From Proteobacteria bacterium CG1_02_64_396 (GTDB taxonomy: Bacteria; Pseudomonadota; MNWR01; CG1-02-64-396): a stretch of 39,183 nt of DNA. The stretch is from NCBI GenBank assembly GCA_001872725.1, contig MNWR01000073.1, positions 1 through 39,183 of the forward strand, read 5' to 3'. A model generated the notes under the pieces. It saw nothing but the letters and a program-made list of their open reading frames with translations. It was not told the origin of the DNA and did no database searches. Positions 15,682-22,907 of this stretch are shown in pieces. The translations under genes and the position numbers were made by a program. Every line of letters begins with the position of its first letter. Within the stretch, counting starts at the first letter, position 1.

Positions 15682-16242
15682 ATGAAGATCGCTCAAGAAC
15701 TCCGCTCCGGCAGCATCATTATGGTCGGCAAGGATCCCCTGGTGGTGCAGAAGGCCGAATTTTCCAAATCGGGCCGCAACGCCTCCGTCGTCAAGATGAA
15801 GCTCAAGAACCTGCTCACCGGCACCGCCACCGAAGCGGTTTACAAGGCCGACGAGAAGTTCGAGACCGTCACCCTTGAAAAACTCGATTGCACCTACTCC
15901 TACTTCGCCGATCCCATGTATGTCTTCATGGACGGGGAATACAACCAATACGAAATTGAAGCCGAGAACCTGGAAGACGCCCTGCCCTACCTGGACGATG
16001 GCCTCCCCGTCGAGGTGGTCTTCTACAACGGCAAGGCGATTTCGGTGGAGTTGCCGGTCGCAGTGGTGCGTGAGGTTGAATACACCGAGCCCGCCGTGAA
16101 GGGCGACACCTCGGGCAAGGTGATGAAGAGCTGCCGCATCAAGCCGACCGGCCACACGATTCAGGTCCCCGCCTTTGTTGAGACCGGCGACAAGATCGAA
16201 ATCGACACCCGCACCGGGGAGTACCGCAGCCGCGTCAAGTAA
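15682..16242 (+). CDS. efp: Elongation factor P, Arg32 type
   Basis: 186 residues, standard EF-P length. Three beta-barrel domains in tRNA-like arrangement. Domain I carries the modification loop SKSGRNAS with arginine at position 32, the acceptor for EarP rhamnosylation, rather than the lysine used by the EpmA/B pathway. The C-terminal signature [19 protein letters not shown] is present. EF-P binds between ribosomal P and E sites and helps form Pro-Pro bonds; many proteins here are Pro-rich, including both TPR lipoproteins. AGGA lies nine bases before the ATG. earP is directly upstream and a bidirectional terminator follows. Confidence 0.98.
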   Translation: MKIAQELRSGSIIMVGKDPLVVQKAEFSKSGRNASVVKMKLKNLLTGTATEAVYKADEKFETVTLEKLDCTYSYFADPMYVFMDGEYNQYEIEAENLEDALPYLDDGLPVEVVFYNGKAISVELPVAVVREVEYTEPAVKGDTSGKVMKSCRIKPTGHTIQVPAFVETGDKIEIDTRTGEYRSRVK

Positions 16243-16261
16243 GGGCGGTCGCACGGTTCGA

Positions 16262-16302
16262 CAACAAAAAGGCCAGCCCGATGGGGCTGGCCTTTTTGTT
16301 GT
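16262..16302. terminator. Bidirectional terminator between efp and the opposing gene
   Basis: A long perfect stem: CAACAAAAAGGCCAGCCC pairs with its complement around GATG. The GC core is flanked by A5 and T5, so it can act on both strands. It lies between the stops of efp (plus) and the hypothetical gene at 16323 (minus). Confidence 0.9.
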
Positions 16303-16322
16303 CGTCGTCGGAAAGCGGTGGA

Positions 16323-16883
16323 TCAGATCGCCCCACGACCCTCCCAGGTCACTTCGACGGTCTTGGTCAGCGCCTCGTCCAGGCTGGCGATCAGCGGTGC
16401 CTTGCTCTTGAAGTCGCTGAACCCCTCCAGAACGGTCACCAGCTTGTCGGCGGCCGACTGCCCCTTGAAATCCCCCTTCTCAAGCCCCAAGGACTCGGTC
16501 AGCTCGGTCCAGACCATGCCGTCGAGCAGGCCAACAAAGAGGAACTCGATGCCGCCGAGCTCAAGCTTCATCTCGTCCTTGATGTTGCGCACGTAGACCA
16601 CCGCCTTCATCGCCGGGTCGAAATCGTTCTGGTAACGCGCCAACAGGGGGGTCATGTCGGCCAGATCGTTCAGCACCCCCGAAAACAGGGTGATGGTGTC
16701 ACCCGCCAACACAATCGCCTGACGCAGCACCACGACGGGGGGCTTGCGTCGCCCTTGGGCGTCGGCGATTTCACCCTCGACCACGACCAGCTCGCCCCGG
16801 TAGGCGCCCAGGCCATCGCTGGTAGTCTCTTTGAAGTTGGTGTTGAACAGCAGGTTTTGGCTCTCGTATTGGTCGAGCAGCAT
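16323..16883 (-). CDS. Conserved-looking cytosolic protein, function not recognised
   Basis: 186 residues from the ATG at 16883, which has AAGGGG at the right distance; a TTG at 16925 would add 14 residues. I do not recognise a family. There is no signal peptide or membrane segment. Predicted features: strands around YRGELVVVEGEIADAQG, VVVLRQAIVLAGDTITLFSG and FDPAMKAVVYVRNIKDEM, then helices with Glu/Lys-rich ends (LTESLGLEKGDFKGQ, ADKLVTVLEGFSDF). Composition and codon use match the neighbours. It is convergent with efp, and stands apart from the truncated DUF523 gene upstream by more than 400 bases that contain repeats. It looks like a real gene but no function should be assigned. Confidence 0.65.
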   Translation of the reverse strand: MLLDQYESQNLLFNTNFKETTSDGLGAYRGELVVVEGEIADAQGRRKPPVVVLRQAIVLAGDTITLFSGVLNDLADMTPLLARYQNDFDPAMKAVVYVRNIKDEMKLELGGIEFLFVGLLDGMVWTELTESLGLEKGDFKGQSAADKLVTVLEGFSDFKSKAPLIASLDEALTKTVEVTWEGRGAI

Positions 16884-17087
16884 GGCGTTCCCCTTAGGCG
16901 TGATGATTGAACGGGCGTCAAACAAAGCAATGCCAGACCCATTGCAACGCTCGGGCCAGGGGGGATGGCCTTAAAAACCGCAATAAATACGGGGGATTGG
17001 AATGGATCGAGGGTGTCGCATTGGCGACATCCGGTTTTCGAGGTGGGGGATGTGTCGGGAAGGCGACAAGGGGGGTGGGGGCGCCTG

Positions 17088-17119
17088 TTGGTGGATGCGC
17101 TGCGCCGATTCACCCTACC
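17088..17119. repeat. Imperfect intergenic palindrome
   Basis: GTTGGTGGATGCGCTGC is followed by GCCGATTCACCCTACC, its imperfect reverse complement. It resembles the small 'GTAGGGTGGAT...GCGCATCCACC' intergenic hairpins scattered in many proteobacterial genomes. It sits beside the 17137 element within the gene-free stretch 16884-17331. The remaining part of that stretch (16926-17087) holds only a small TGTCGC/GCGACA hairpin. Confidence 0.35.
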
Positions 17120-17136
17120 TCAAGGGCATTGGGTTT

Positions 17137-17352
17137 CTAGGAGCCTGTCGGGCTTGAGATCGTCCTACTCGGCAATTGCTCCTGCATTGCTCTACCTCCT
17201 GCATCCATGCAGTCGTGCGCCGGCAGGTAATCGGTCCAAATTTCCCCGGTTTTTCGTCACATAGACACCACTATGATCCTCAAAACCGTGAAAATTTGGC
17301 CTCGATTCCCCACTCGGCTCGCTACGGACGCTCAAGCCCGACAGACTCCTAG
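17137..17352. repeat. Second MITE-like element with 18-bp terminal inverted repeats
   Basis: 216 bp bounded by CTAG on both sides. After the CTAG the left end reads GAGCCTGTCGGGCTTGAG and the right end, on the other strand, GAGTCTGTCGGGCTTGAG: 17 of 18 match. Inside, 17228-17310 forms a second imperfect inverted repeat (GTCCAAATTTCCCCGGTTTT against its near complement). No transposase is encoded. The right end overlaps the last codons of the DUF523 gene and supplies its final residues and stop. It is a different family from the 975/18121 elements but shares the CTAG-type boundary. Confidence 0.75.
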
Positions 17353-18012
17353 GATCGCCATGAAGCGGCGGCGGTAATCGACGAAGGTGATCCCACCCGC
17401 GACTACGGCATCCAAGTCTGCGCAGCGCTCGGGGGCATGGGCCAAAAACTGGGGCTTGTGCCGGGTATGGAATTCGAGCAGGCGGTCGGGGGTGCAATCG
17501 GCGGCCAGCTCGGTGCGCAGCCGATAGGCGGCCCACACCCGCTTGGCGAAACGGTCGGCCGCCGCCGGATCGCTCAGCCCCTCTTCGTCGCTGGCGGGCA
17601 GCCAGGGGCGCTGGCGCATCAGGGTGCGGGCGAAGAGCCCCGAACCGAGCGTCGCCTTGCCGTCGCCGTCCAACACCGGGGTGGAGCCCAAACCGCAGCT
17701 CGGGGAGCGGGCCTTGAAGACCACCCCGTCGATCTGCTCGTGATTGAGCAGCCAGGCGATGGCGTGATCGACCAGCACTTCGGTGACATCGAGGCCGGGA
17801 TCGTCGACCCCCACCGCCTTGGGCAGTCGTTTGCCCGCCACCAAGCGCACCGGCGGACGCGGCACCCCCAGCCCCGCCTCGACCTCGGGGCAGACCAGCG
17901 CCACCGCGAAGGACTCGGCCAGTTTTTGCACCGCAGCGCTCGGCTTGGCGTTGCCGTCGTAGCGTACCGGTTCGCCGAGCAGGCAGGCGGAGATGGCGAT
18001 CCAGGGTTTCAT
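17332..18012 (-). CDS. DUF523 protein with truncated DUF1722 (YbgA-like) domain
   Basis: 226 residues. Residues 1-160 are DUF523: ISACLLGEPVRYDG with Cys10, VCPEVEAGLGVPRPP, and KARSPSCGLG with a second conserved cysteine; function unknown, possibly metal or thiol chemistry. From about residue 175 a DUF1722/YbgA domain begins (LLEFHTRHKPQFLAHAPE, then YRRRFMAIL) but stops after about 50 residues, where the family normally continues for about 90 more. The last five residues, GVCRA, and the stop are encoded by the terminal inverted repeat of the 17137-17352 element. Removing the element with one CTAG copy still gives a stop within about seven codons, so the insertion alone does not explain the loss. 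The DUF523 part may remain functional. The ATG at 18012 opens directly on the conserved N-terminus. Confidence 0.82.
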   Translation of the reverse strand: MKPWIAISACLLGEPVRYDGNAKPSAAVQKLAESFAVALVCPEVEAGLGVPRPPVRLVAGKRLPKAVGVDDPGLDVTEVLVDHAIAWLLNHEQIDGVVFKARSPSCGLGSTPVLDGDGKATLGSGLFARTLMRQRPWLPASDEEGLSDPAAADRFAKRVWAAYRLRTELAADCTPDRLLEFHTRHKPQFLAHAPERCADLDAVVAGGITFVDYRRRFMAILGVCRA

Positions 18013-18120
18013 GGTTGGCTCGACGCTCTAAAAAAAACGAAGACGGCTCACGGCACTCGCTCCAGGCAGTGCTCTACCTCCGGCATCCTTGCCGGCGACG
18101 CGCAGCAGAGCTTCGGCGAC

Positions 18121-18319
18121 TTAGGGAAACGCTGATTAAAGGCTTCTGCCTTGAATCAGCACGCTACGCAAAAACCAAAAGTAGGCGCCTTGAGGCGACG
18201 TCGTTTTTGCTTGGCTTATAAAATCAGACGAGCTTCGGCGACGGGGTCGCCTCCTACTTACCTGATTTTGGCGGCCCATCCCTGGGTCGCTCGGAAGCGT
18301 ATTTAATCAGCGCTTCCTT
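18121..18319. repeat. Short inverted-repeat (MITE-like) element, copy B
   Basis: About 199 bp. Left end TTAGGGAAACGCTGATTAAA and right end (other strand AAGGAAGCGCTGATTAAA) are good terminal inverted repeats. The body matches copy A (975-1154), with identical blocks ACGCTACGCAAAAACC, AAAAGTAGGCGCCTTGAG and CCCATCCCTGGG. Compared with A it carries about 26 extra bases near 18229-18255, including GGCGACGGGGTCGCC. The 13-mer GAGCTTCGGCGAC occurs both there and just outside the left end (18108-18120), pointing to a local rearrangement. Left boundary TTAG, right boundary TTCG. It lies in the 470-base gene-free gap 18013-18482. Confidence 0.78.
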
Positions 18320-18349
18320 CGCGGCTGGGGTGAGCCGCCTTTGATGTTG

Positions 18350-18470
18350 TTGGTGGACACAGTGGACAGACCCGTGGACGTCGTGGACAACGGTCGACGG
18401 ACCCACTCAACACGGCTTTCTTGCCTTGATTGTCTTCGCGTCCTTCGCGTGAGCCGCTCTTACCTTGCCC
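18350..18470. repeat. Short-period repeat phrases in intergenic DNA
   Basis: GTGGAC occurs five times within about 45 bases (from GGTGGACACAGTGGACAGA to GTGGACGTCGTGGACAACG), roughly every 9-15 bases. About 60 bases on, TTCGCGTCCTTCGCGTGAG contains a CGCGTCCTT-type near-tandem. Low-complexity phrases like these recur in intergenic DNA of unrelated bacteria. There is no ORF and no terminator hairpin for the neighbouring genes. Confidence 0.4.
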
Positions 18471-18482
18471 CTTTTGACCGCC

Positions 18483-19457
18483 TCACCCCTCCAGCGGATG
18501 GTGGCAGGCCGCCTCGTGCTCGGTCCCCATCCTCGTCAGCGCGGGCGCCACCAAGCAGGCCTCGCTGGCGCGGGGGCAGCGGGGCTGGAAGGGGCAGCCC
18601 CCTGCCGAGGGGGGGTCAAAGGTGGGGCGGTCGGGGATGGGGGGGTGGCGCAGTGAGGGGTGCTCGGCGGGGGTCGCCTCGCGCAGCAGGTGGGTGTAGG
18701 GGTGGCGCGGCGTGGCGAAGAGGGCGCGGGTCGGTCCCTGCTCCATCACCCTTCCGCGGTAGAGCACCACGATGCGGTCGGCGATGGTCGCCACCACCCG
18801 CAAATCGTGGGTAATGAAGACCGAGGCCATCTCCATCGACCGGGTCAACTCCCGCCACAGATTCAAAATCGAGGCCTGCACCGAGACATCCAGCGCCGAG
18901 ACCGGCTCGTCGGCCACCACCAGGTCGGGCCCCATAATCAGGGCGCGGGCGATGGCGATGCGCTGGCGCTGACCACCGCTGAACTGGTGGGGGTATCGCC
19001 CCATATCCCGGGCTTCGAGCCCCACCCGCTCCAACCACTTGGCGACCCACTTGGCCCGCCCGGCGGCGTCGAGCTGCGGCAGAAAGTTGCGCAGCGCCTC
19101 CCCCACCGCCTCTCCCACCTTGATGCGGGGGTTGAACGAGGCGAAGGGATCTTGAAACACCATGCCAACCCGGCGGCGAAAGTCGCGCAGCTCTTTTTCT
19201 TTTTTGCCGACGATCTCAACCCCGTCGAAGTGGATCGAACCGCCGTCGACCCGGCTCAAGGCGACCAGCGCCCTGCCCAAGGTCGATTTGCCGCTGCCCG
19301 ACTCCCCAACGATCCCGACCGTTTGCCCCTTCTCGACCCTCAAATCGACCCCATCCAAGGCGTCGACCCAATCGGTCGCCCCCCACATCCCCGAGCGAAC
19401 CGGGTAGCGGATTTTGAGCCCCTTGGCCTGCAACAACGGCGGGCTGGTCTGCGTCAT
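18483..19457 (-). CDS. oppF: Peptide/nickel-type ABC transporter ATP-binding protein (OppF-like)
   Basis: 324 residues. A cytosolic ATPase subunit of the Opp/Dpp class. Walker A GESGSGKST near residue 55, Q-loop VFQDPFASFNPR, signature FSGGQRQR, Walker B LVVADEPVSALD and the switch histidine in FITHDLRVV are all intact. The C-terminus has the Opp/Dpp tail HPYTHLLREA and a cysteine-rich segment CPFQPRCP that in relatives binds an iron-sulfur cluster. The ATG at 19457 overlaps the oppD stop as ATGA, so this start is preferred to one 24 bases upstream. No permease or binding-protein gene is in the window; the transporter must be completed from elsewhere. Confidence 0.93.
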   Translation of the reverse strand: MTQTSPPLLQAKGLKIRYPVRSGMWGATDWVDALDGVDLRVEKGQTVGIVGESGSGKSTLGRALVALSRVDGGSIHFDGVEIVGKKEKELRDFRRRVGMVFQDPFASFNPRIKVGEAVGEALRNFLPQLDAAGRAKWVAKWLERVGLEARDMGRYPHQFSGGQRQRIAIARALIMGPDLVVADEPVSALDVSVQASILNLWRELTRSMEMASVFITHDLRVVATIADRIVVLYRGRVMEQGPTRALFATPRHPYTHLLREATPAEHPSLRHPPIPDRPTFDPPSAGGCPFQPRCPRASEACLVAPALTRMGTEHEAACHHPLEG

Positions 19458-20455
19458 GCCGCCCCCCCCTCTTCGAGCCACGCCTCGGGCCGAATGCAGC
19501 GCACCCCCTGGCCGCCGTCGTATTCGCGCCAGGGGATGCCGTCTTCACACTCGACCACCGCATGGGGGCAACGGGGGCGGAAGCGGCAGCCGTCGGGGGC
19601 CTCGCCGGGACGGGGGACCGAGCCGGGAATCCCCTCGGCAAGGGTTCCATCGCTGCGGGGATGGCAGGCTTGCAGGGCGCGGGTGTAGGGGTGGAGCGGG
19701 CGGTCGAAGATTTGGGCGACCGGCCCCGATTCGACGATGAGACCTGCGTACATCACCGCCACCCGGTCGGCCATCTCGGCCACCACCCCGAAATCGTGGG
19801 TGATGAAGAGGGTCGCCATCGCCTCCTCGCGTTGCAGCTGACGGATCAAATCGAGGATCTGCGCCTGAATGGTGACGTCGAGGGCGGTGGTCGGCTCGTC
19901 GGCGATCAGCAGTTGGGGGCTGCAGGCGATGGCGCCGGCGATCAGCACCCGTTGGCGCATACCGCCCGAGAGCTCGCCAGGGTACTGCTGGGCCCGCTCT
20001 TCGGGGCGGTCGATGCCGACCCGGTCGAGCCAGCGCACCGCCTCTTTCATCGCCTCGCGGCGCGACAGCTTGCGGTGGACCTCCAGCACCTCGGCAACTT
20101 GGCGACCCACGGTCAGCACCGGATTGAGGGCGGTCATCGGCTCTTGAAAAACCATGCCGATCCGGTCGCCCCGGATTTTGCGCCAGGTTTTGTGCTCGGC
20201 CCCGACCATCTCGACCCCATCGAAGCGGATCGAGCCCGAGACCACGGCCCCTTCGGGAAGCAGCCCCATGGCGGCCAGCGCCGTCATCGACTTGCCGCAG
20301 CCCGATTCCCCGACCAGGCAGAGCAGCTCCCCCGGCTCAAGGCTTAAGTCGACCCCCTCGACCGGACGAACCCCACCGCTGCCCCCCAGGGCGACGGTGA
20401 GGTTGTTCAGGGCGAGGATGGGGGTGGCCGCCTGGGCCTGATCCGGCGAGGGCAC
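19454..20455 (-). CDS. oppD: Peptide/nickel-type ABC transporter ATP-binding protein (OppD-like)
   Basis: 333 residues, GTG start directly after the hisS stop codon (TAAGTG). Opp/Dpp-class ATPase: Walker A GESGCGKSM near 49, Q-loop VFQEPMTALNP, signature LSGGMRQR, Walker B LLIADEPTTALD, switch FITHDFGVV, and the C-terminal HPYTRALQACHP and CRFRPRCPHA cysteine segment. Ser to Met after the Walker lysine is common in OppD proteins. It pairs with the OppF-like gene, overlapped by four bases. Being fused to the hisS transcript is unusual, and the substrate is unknown. Confidence 0.93.
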   Translation of the reverse strand: MPSPDQAQAATPILALNNLTVALGGSGGVRPVEGVDLSLEPGELLCLVGESGCGKSMTALAAMGLLPEGAVVSGSIRFDGVEMVGAEHKTWRKIRGDRIGMVFQEPMTALNPVLTVGRQVAEVLEVHRKLSRREAMKEAVRWLDRVGIDRPEERAQQYPGELSGGMRQRVLIAGAIACSPQLLIADEPTTALDVTIQAQILDLIRQLQREEAMATLFITHDFGVVAEMADRVAVMYAGLIVESGPVAQIFDRPLHPYTRALQACHPRSDGTLAEGIPGSVPRPGEAPDGCRFRPRCPHAVVECEDGIPWREYDGGQGVRCIRPEAWLEEGGAA

Positions 20456-21703
20456 TTACTCGCTGCCCATGATGAAGGGCAGCTCGGCAATCGAAATGCG
20501 GTGTTGCGGCACATCGCCGTGCATCGGCTTGACGGTGACCTCTCCGGCGGCCAGCTCCTCCTCCCCGAGGATCAACGCCATCTGGGCCTGGACCCGGTCG
20601 GCATGTTTCATCTGCCGTTTGAACGAACCATCGGGGGCGGTCATGACGGTCAGTCCCTCGCCGCGCAGAGTCCGGGCAATCCGCACCCCCTCGGCGCGGG
20701 GCTCCTCCCCCACCGCGATGATGATGGCGTCGACCACCCGCTCGGGAGCATCCAGGGACGAAATCAGCAGCAGCCGCTCGATTCCGGCGGCAAAGCCGAC
20801 CGCCGGGGTGGCGGGGCCGCCGAGTTGAGTCACCAAACCGTCGTAGCGTCCCCCCGCCAGCACCGTGCTCTGGGCGCCGAGCTGGCTGCTGACGAACTCA
20901 AAGACGGTGCGGGTGTAGTAATCCAAACCGCGCACCAACCGGGCGTTGGCAATGAAGGGGATCCCCGCCCGCTCCAAACCATGGACGACCCCTTTCCAGT
21001 GGGCGTCGCAGGTGGGGCACAGGTGATCGGTAATCTTGGGGGCGTCGGCGGCGATGGCCCGGCACCCCTCGTTTTTGCAGTCGAGCACCCGCAGCGGATT
21101 GCGGGTGTAGCGCTCCTGGCAGTGTTCGCACAGCTGCGCCTGACGGGGGGCGAGGAAGTCGAGCAGCGCTTGGCGGTAGGTGGGACGGCACTCGGAGCAA
21201 CCCACCGAGTTGACCTCCAATGTCGTCTCGCCGATCTCCAGGGCGTCGAGCAGATCGACGGCGATGGTCAGCAGTTCGACGTCGGCGGCGGCATCCTCAC
21301 GTCCGAACCACTCGACCCCGACCTGATGAAACTGCCGGTAGCGCCCCTTCTGGGGCCGCTCGTGGCGAAACATGGGACCCATGTAGCAGATGCGTTCCTC
21401 GACCAACTGCCCGCTACGGTTCGAAAGCAGCGCTCGCACCACTGCGGCGGTCCCCTCGGGACGCAGGGTCAGCGACTCCCCGCTTTCGGTGGTCAGGGTG
21501 TACATCTCTTTGCTGACGATGTCGGTGGTGTCGCCGATGGAGCGCTTGAACAAGTCGGTCGATTCGAGGATGGGGGTGCGCCATTCGGAGAAGCCGGCCC
21601 GCCCCAACTGGTTGCGCACCCGCTCCTCCAAAACCTGCCAGCGGCCAATGTCGGGGGGAAGAATGTCGAAGGTGCCGCGGACGGGACGGATCGGGTTGGA
21701 CAC
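20456..21703 (-). CDS. hisS: Histidine-tRNA ligase
   Basis: 415 residues from a GTG at 21703 with GGAG five bases upstream; the resulting start, SNPIRPVRGTFDILPP, matches the family N-terminus (KxxRGtxD). Class II synthetase motifs: motif 2 MFRHERPQKGRYRQFHQ near residue 110, the histidine-specific LVRGLDYYTRTVFEF near 255, GGRYDGLV near 285 and motif 3 PAVGFAAGIERLL near 305. It charges tRNA-His. A Cys-rich insert (CSECRPTYRQ, CEHCQERY, CKNEGCR, CPTCDAHW) matches the zinc-like CxxC pattern seen in many bacterial HisRS. oppD begins immediately after the stop. Confidence 0.97.
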   Translation of the reverse strand: MSNPIRPVRGTFDILPPDIGRWQVLEERVRNQLGRAGFSEWRTPILESTDLFKRSIGDTTDIVSKEMYTLTTESGESLTLRPEGTAAVVRALLSNRSGQLVEERICYMGPMFRHERPQKGRYRQFHQVGVEWFGREDAAADVELLTIAVDLLDALEIGETTLEVNSVGCSECRPTYRQALLDFLAPRQAQLCEHCQERYTRNPLRVLDCKNEGCRAIAADAPKITDHLCPTCDAHWKGVVHGLERAGIPFIANARLVRGLDYYTRTVFEFVSSQLGAQSTVLAGGRYDGLVTQLGGPATPAVGFAAGIERLLLISSLDAPERVVDAIIIAVGEEPRAEGVRIARTLRGEGLTVMTAPDGSFKRQMKHADRVQAQMALILGEEELAAGEVTVKPMHGDVPQHRISIAELPFIMGSE

Positions 21704-21726
21704 ATGAACTCCATGATTCAACAGAC

Positions 21727-21757
21727 AAAAAACCGGCCCGGATCGCTCCGGGCCGGT
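21727..21757 (-). terminator. Rho-independent terminator downstream of htpX
   Basis: On the minus strand ACCGGCCCGGA pairs with TCCGGGCCGGT around GCGA, followed by six T (A run at 21727-21732). It lies 15 bases past the htpX stop and 24 bases upstream of the hisS start, so it ends htpX and separates it from the hisS-oppD-oppF unit. Confidence 0.88.
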
Positions 21758-21772
21758 CGATGTTTCAAAGGA

Positions 21773-22711
21773 TTAGCGGGTCTCGCCCCAGGGGCCCGAC
21801 TTGGGGGTCTGCTGGACGGTGGGCTGGCGGGGAGCGGCGCCCTGGCCGCGCAAAGCGGCGATGCGCTCCTCCAGCGGGGGGTGGCTTAAAAAGAGGTGGC
21901 CGAAGCGGCTGCTCCGCTTGCCCGAAATTCCCATCGCCGTCATCTGGTTGGGCATGGCGGGCTCATGGGCGCGTTGCAACGCTTGCAGGGCGGCGACCAT
22001 CTTGGGCGCTCCGACCAGCCGGGCGGAACCGGCATCGGCCCGGAATTCCCGCTGACGCGAAAACCACATGACGATGATCGAGGCGAGGATGCCCAAAACG
22101 ATTTCGGCCAGGATGGTGGTCACCCAAAAGGCGGCCCCCTGTCCTCGCTCGTTTTTGAAGATCACCTTGTCGACGAAGTTGCCGATCACCCGCGAGAAGA
22201 AGATCACGAAGGTGTTCACCACCCCCTGGATCAGGGTCAGGGTGACCATGTCGCCATTGGCGATGTGGCTGATTTCGTGGGCCAACACCGCCTCGACCGC
22301 CTCTTTGTCCATCGAGCGCAGCAGCCCGGTGCTGACCGCCACCAGGGAGCTGTTGCGGCTCATGCCGGTGGCAAAGGCGTTGGGATCGGGGGCGTCGTAG
22401 ATAGCGACCTCGGGCATGCCGATCCCCGCCTGCTGCGCCTGGCGCTGCACGGTGCGCACCAGCCAGGCCTCGGCCTCGTTTTGGGGTTGTTCGATGACGA
22501 CGGCGCCGGTCATCCGCTTGGCGCTCCACTTGGAGATCGCCAGCGAAATGAAGGAGCCCCCCATGCCGAAGATGAACGAGAAGATCAGCAACGATTGCAG
22601 GTTCAAGCCGTTTTGATTCAGGTAAGGCTCGACCCCCAGCAGCTGCATGGTGATCGACAGAACGATGACGATGGCCAGGTTGGTGGCGAGAAAAAGTAGT
22701 ATGCGCTTCAT
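21773..22711 (-). CDS. htpX: Membrane zinc metalloprotease HtpX
   Basis: 312 residues. HtpX is an inner-membrane M48 protease that degrades misfolded membrane proteins, often envelope-stress induced. Two N-terminal membrane helices ([36 protein letters not shown]), the zinc motif HEISH at about 144-148, and two more helices ([32 protein letters not shown]) are followed by the third zinc ligand region [14 protein letters not shown]. The C-terminus has the usual [19 protein letters not shown] lies upstream of the ATG. About 196 bases separate it from the divergent ATP-grasp gene, room for two promoters. Confidence 0.96.
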   Translation of the reverse strand: MKRILLFLATNLAIVIVLSITMQLLGVEPYLNQNGLNLQSLLIFSFIFGMGGSFISLAISKWSAKRMTGAVVIEQPQNEAEAWLVRTVQRQAQQAGIGMPEVAIYDAPDPNAFATGMSRNSSLVAVSTGLLRSMDKEAVEAVLAHEISHIANGDMVTLTLIQGVVNTFVIFFSRVIGNFVDKVIFKNERGQGAAFWVTTILAEIVLGILASIIVMWFSRQREFRADAGSARLVGAPKMVAALQALQRAHEPAMPNQMTAMGISGKRSSRFGHLFLSHPPLEERIAALRGQGAAPRQPTVQQTPKSGPWGETR

Positions 22712-22907
22712 GTCGATGGTGCATCCTCTTGAGTGATGGGACCGAGCCGAACGATCCGGCGCGGGAAGTCTAACCGATACTGCCGAAGATCAATAAGGCG
22801 GCGCGGCCATCGTCAAAGGCTCCTCTGTGTTTTTTGCTGCATGGGCAGGCGAGGCGACGCGGAATGTCCCCTTCCGATTCCAACAACATCTACCGGTCCA
22901 AGCTCCG

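Noticed and set aside
18013-18221. Short ORF crossing copy B of the repeat
   Set aside because: Its C-terminal half is simply the repeat read through (CLESARYAKTKSRRLEA also arises in copy A), so it is not a gene.
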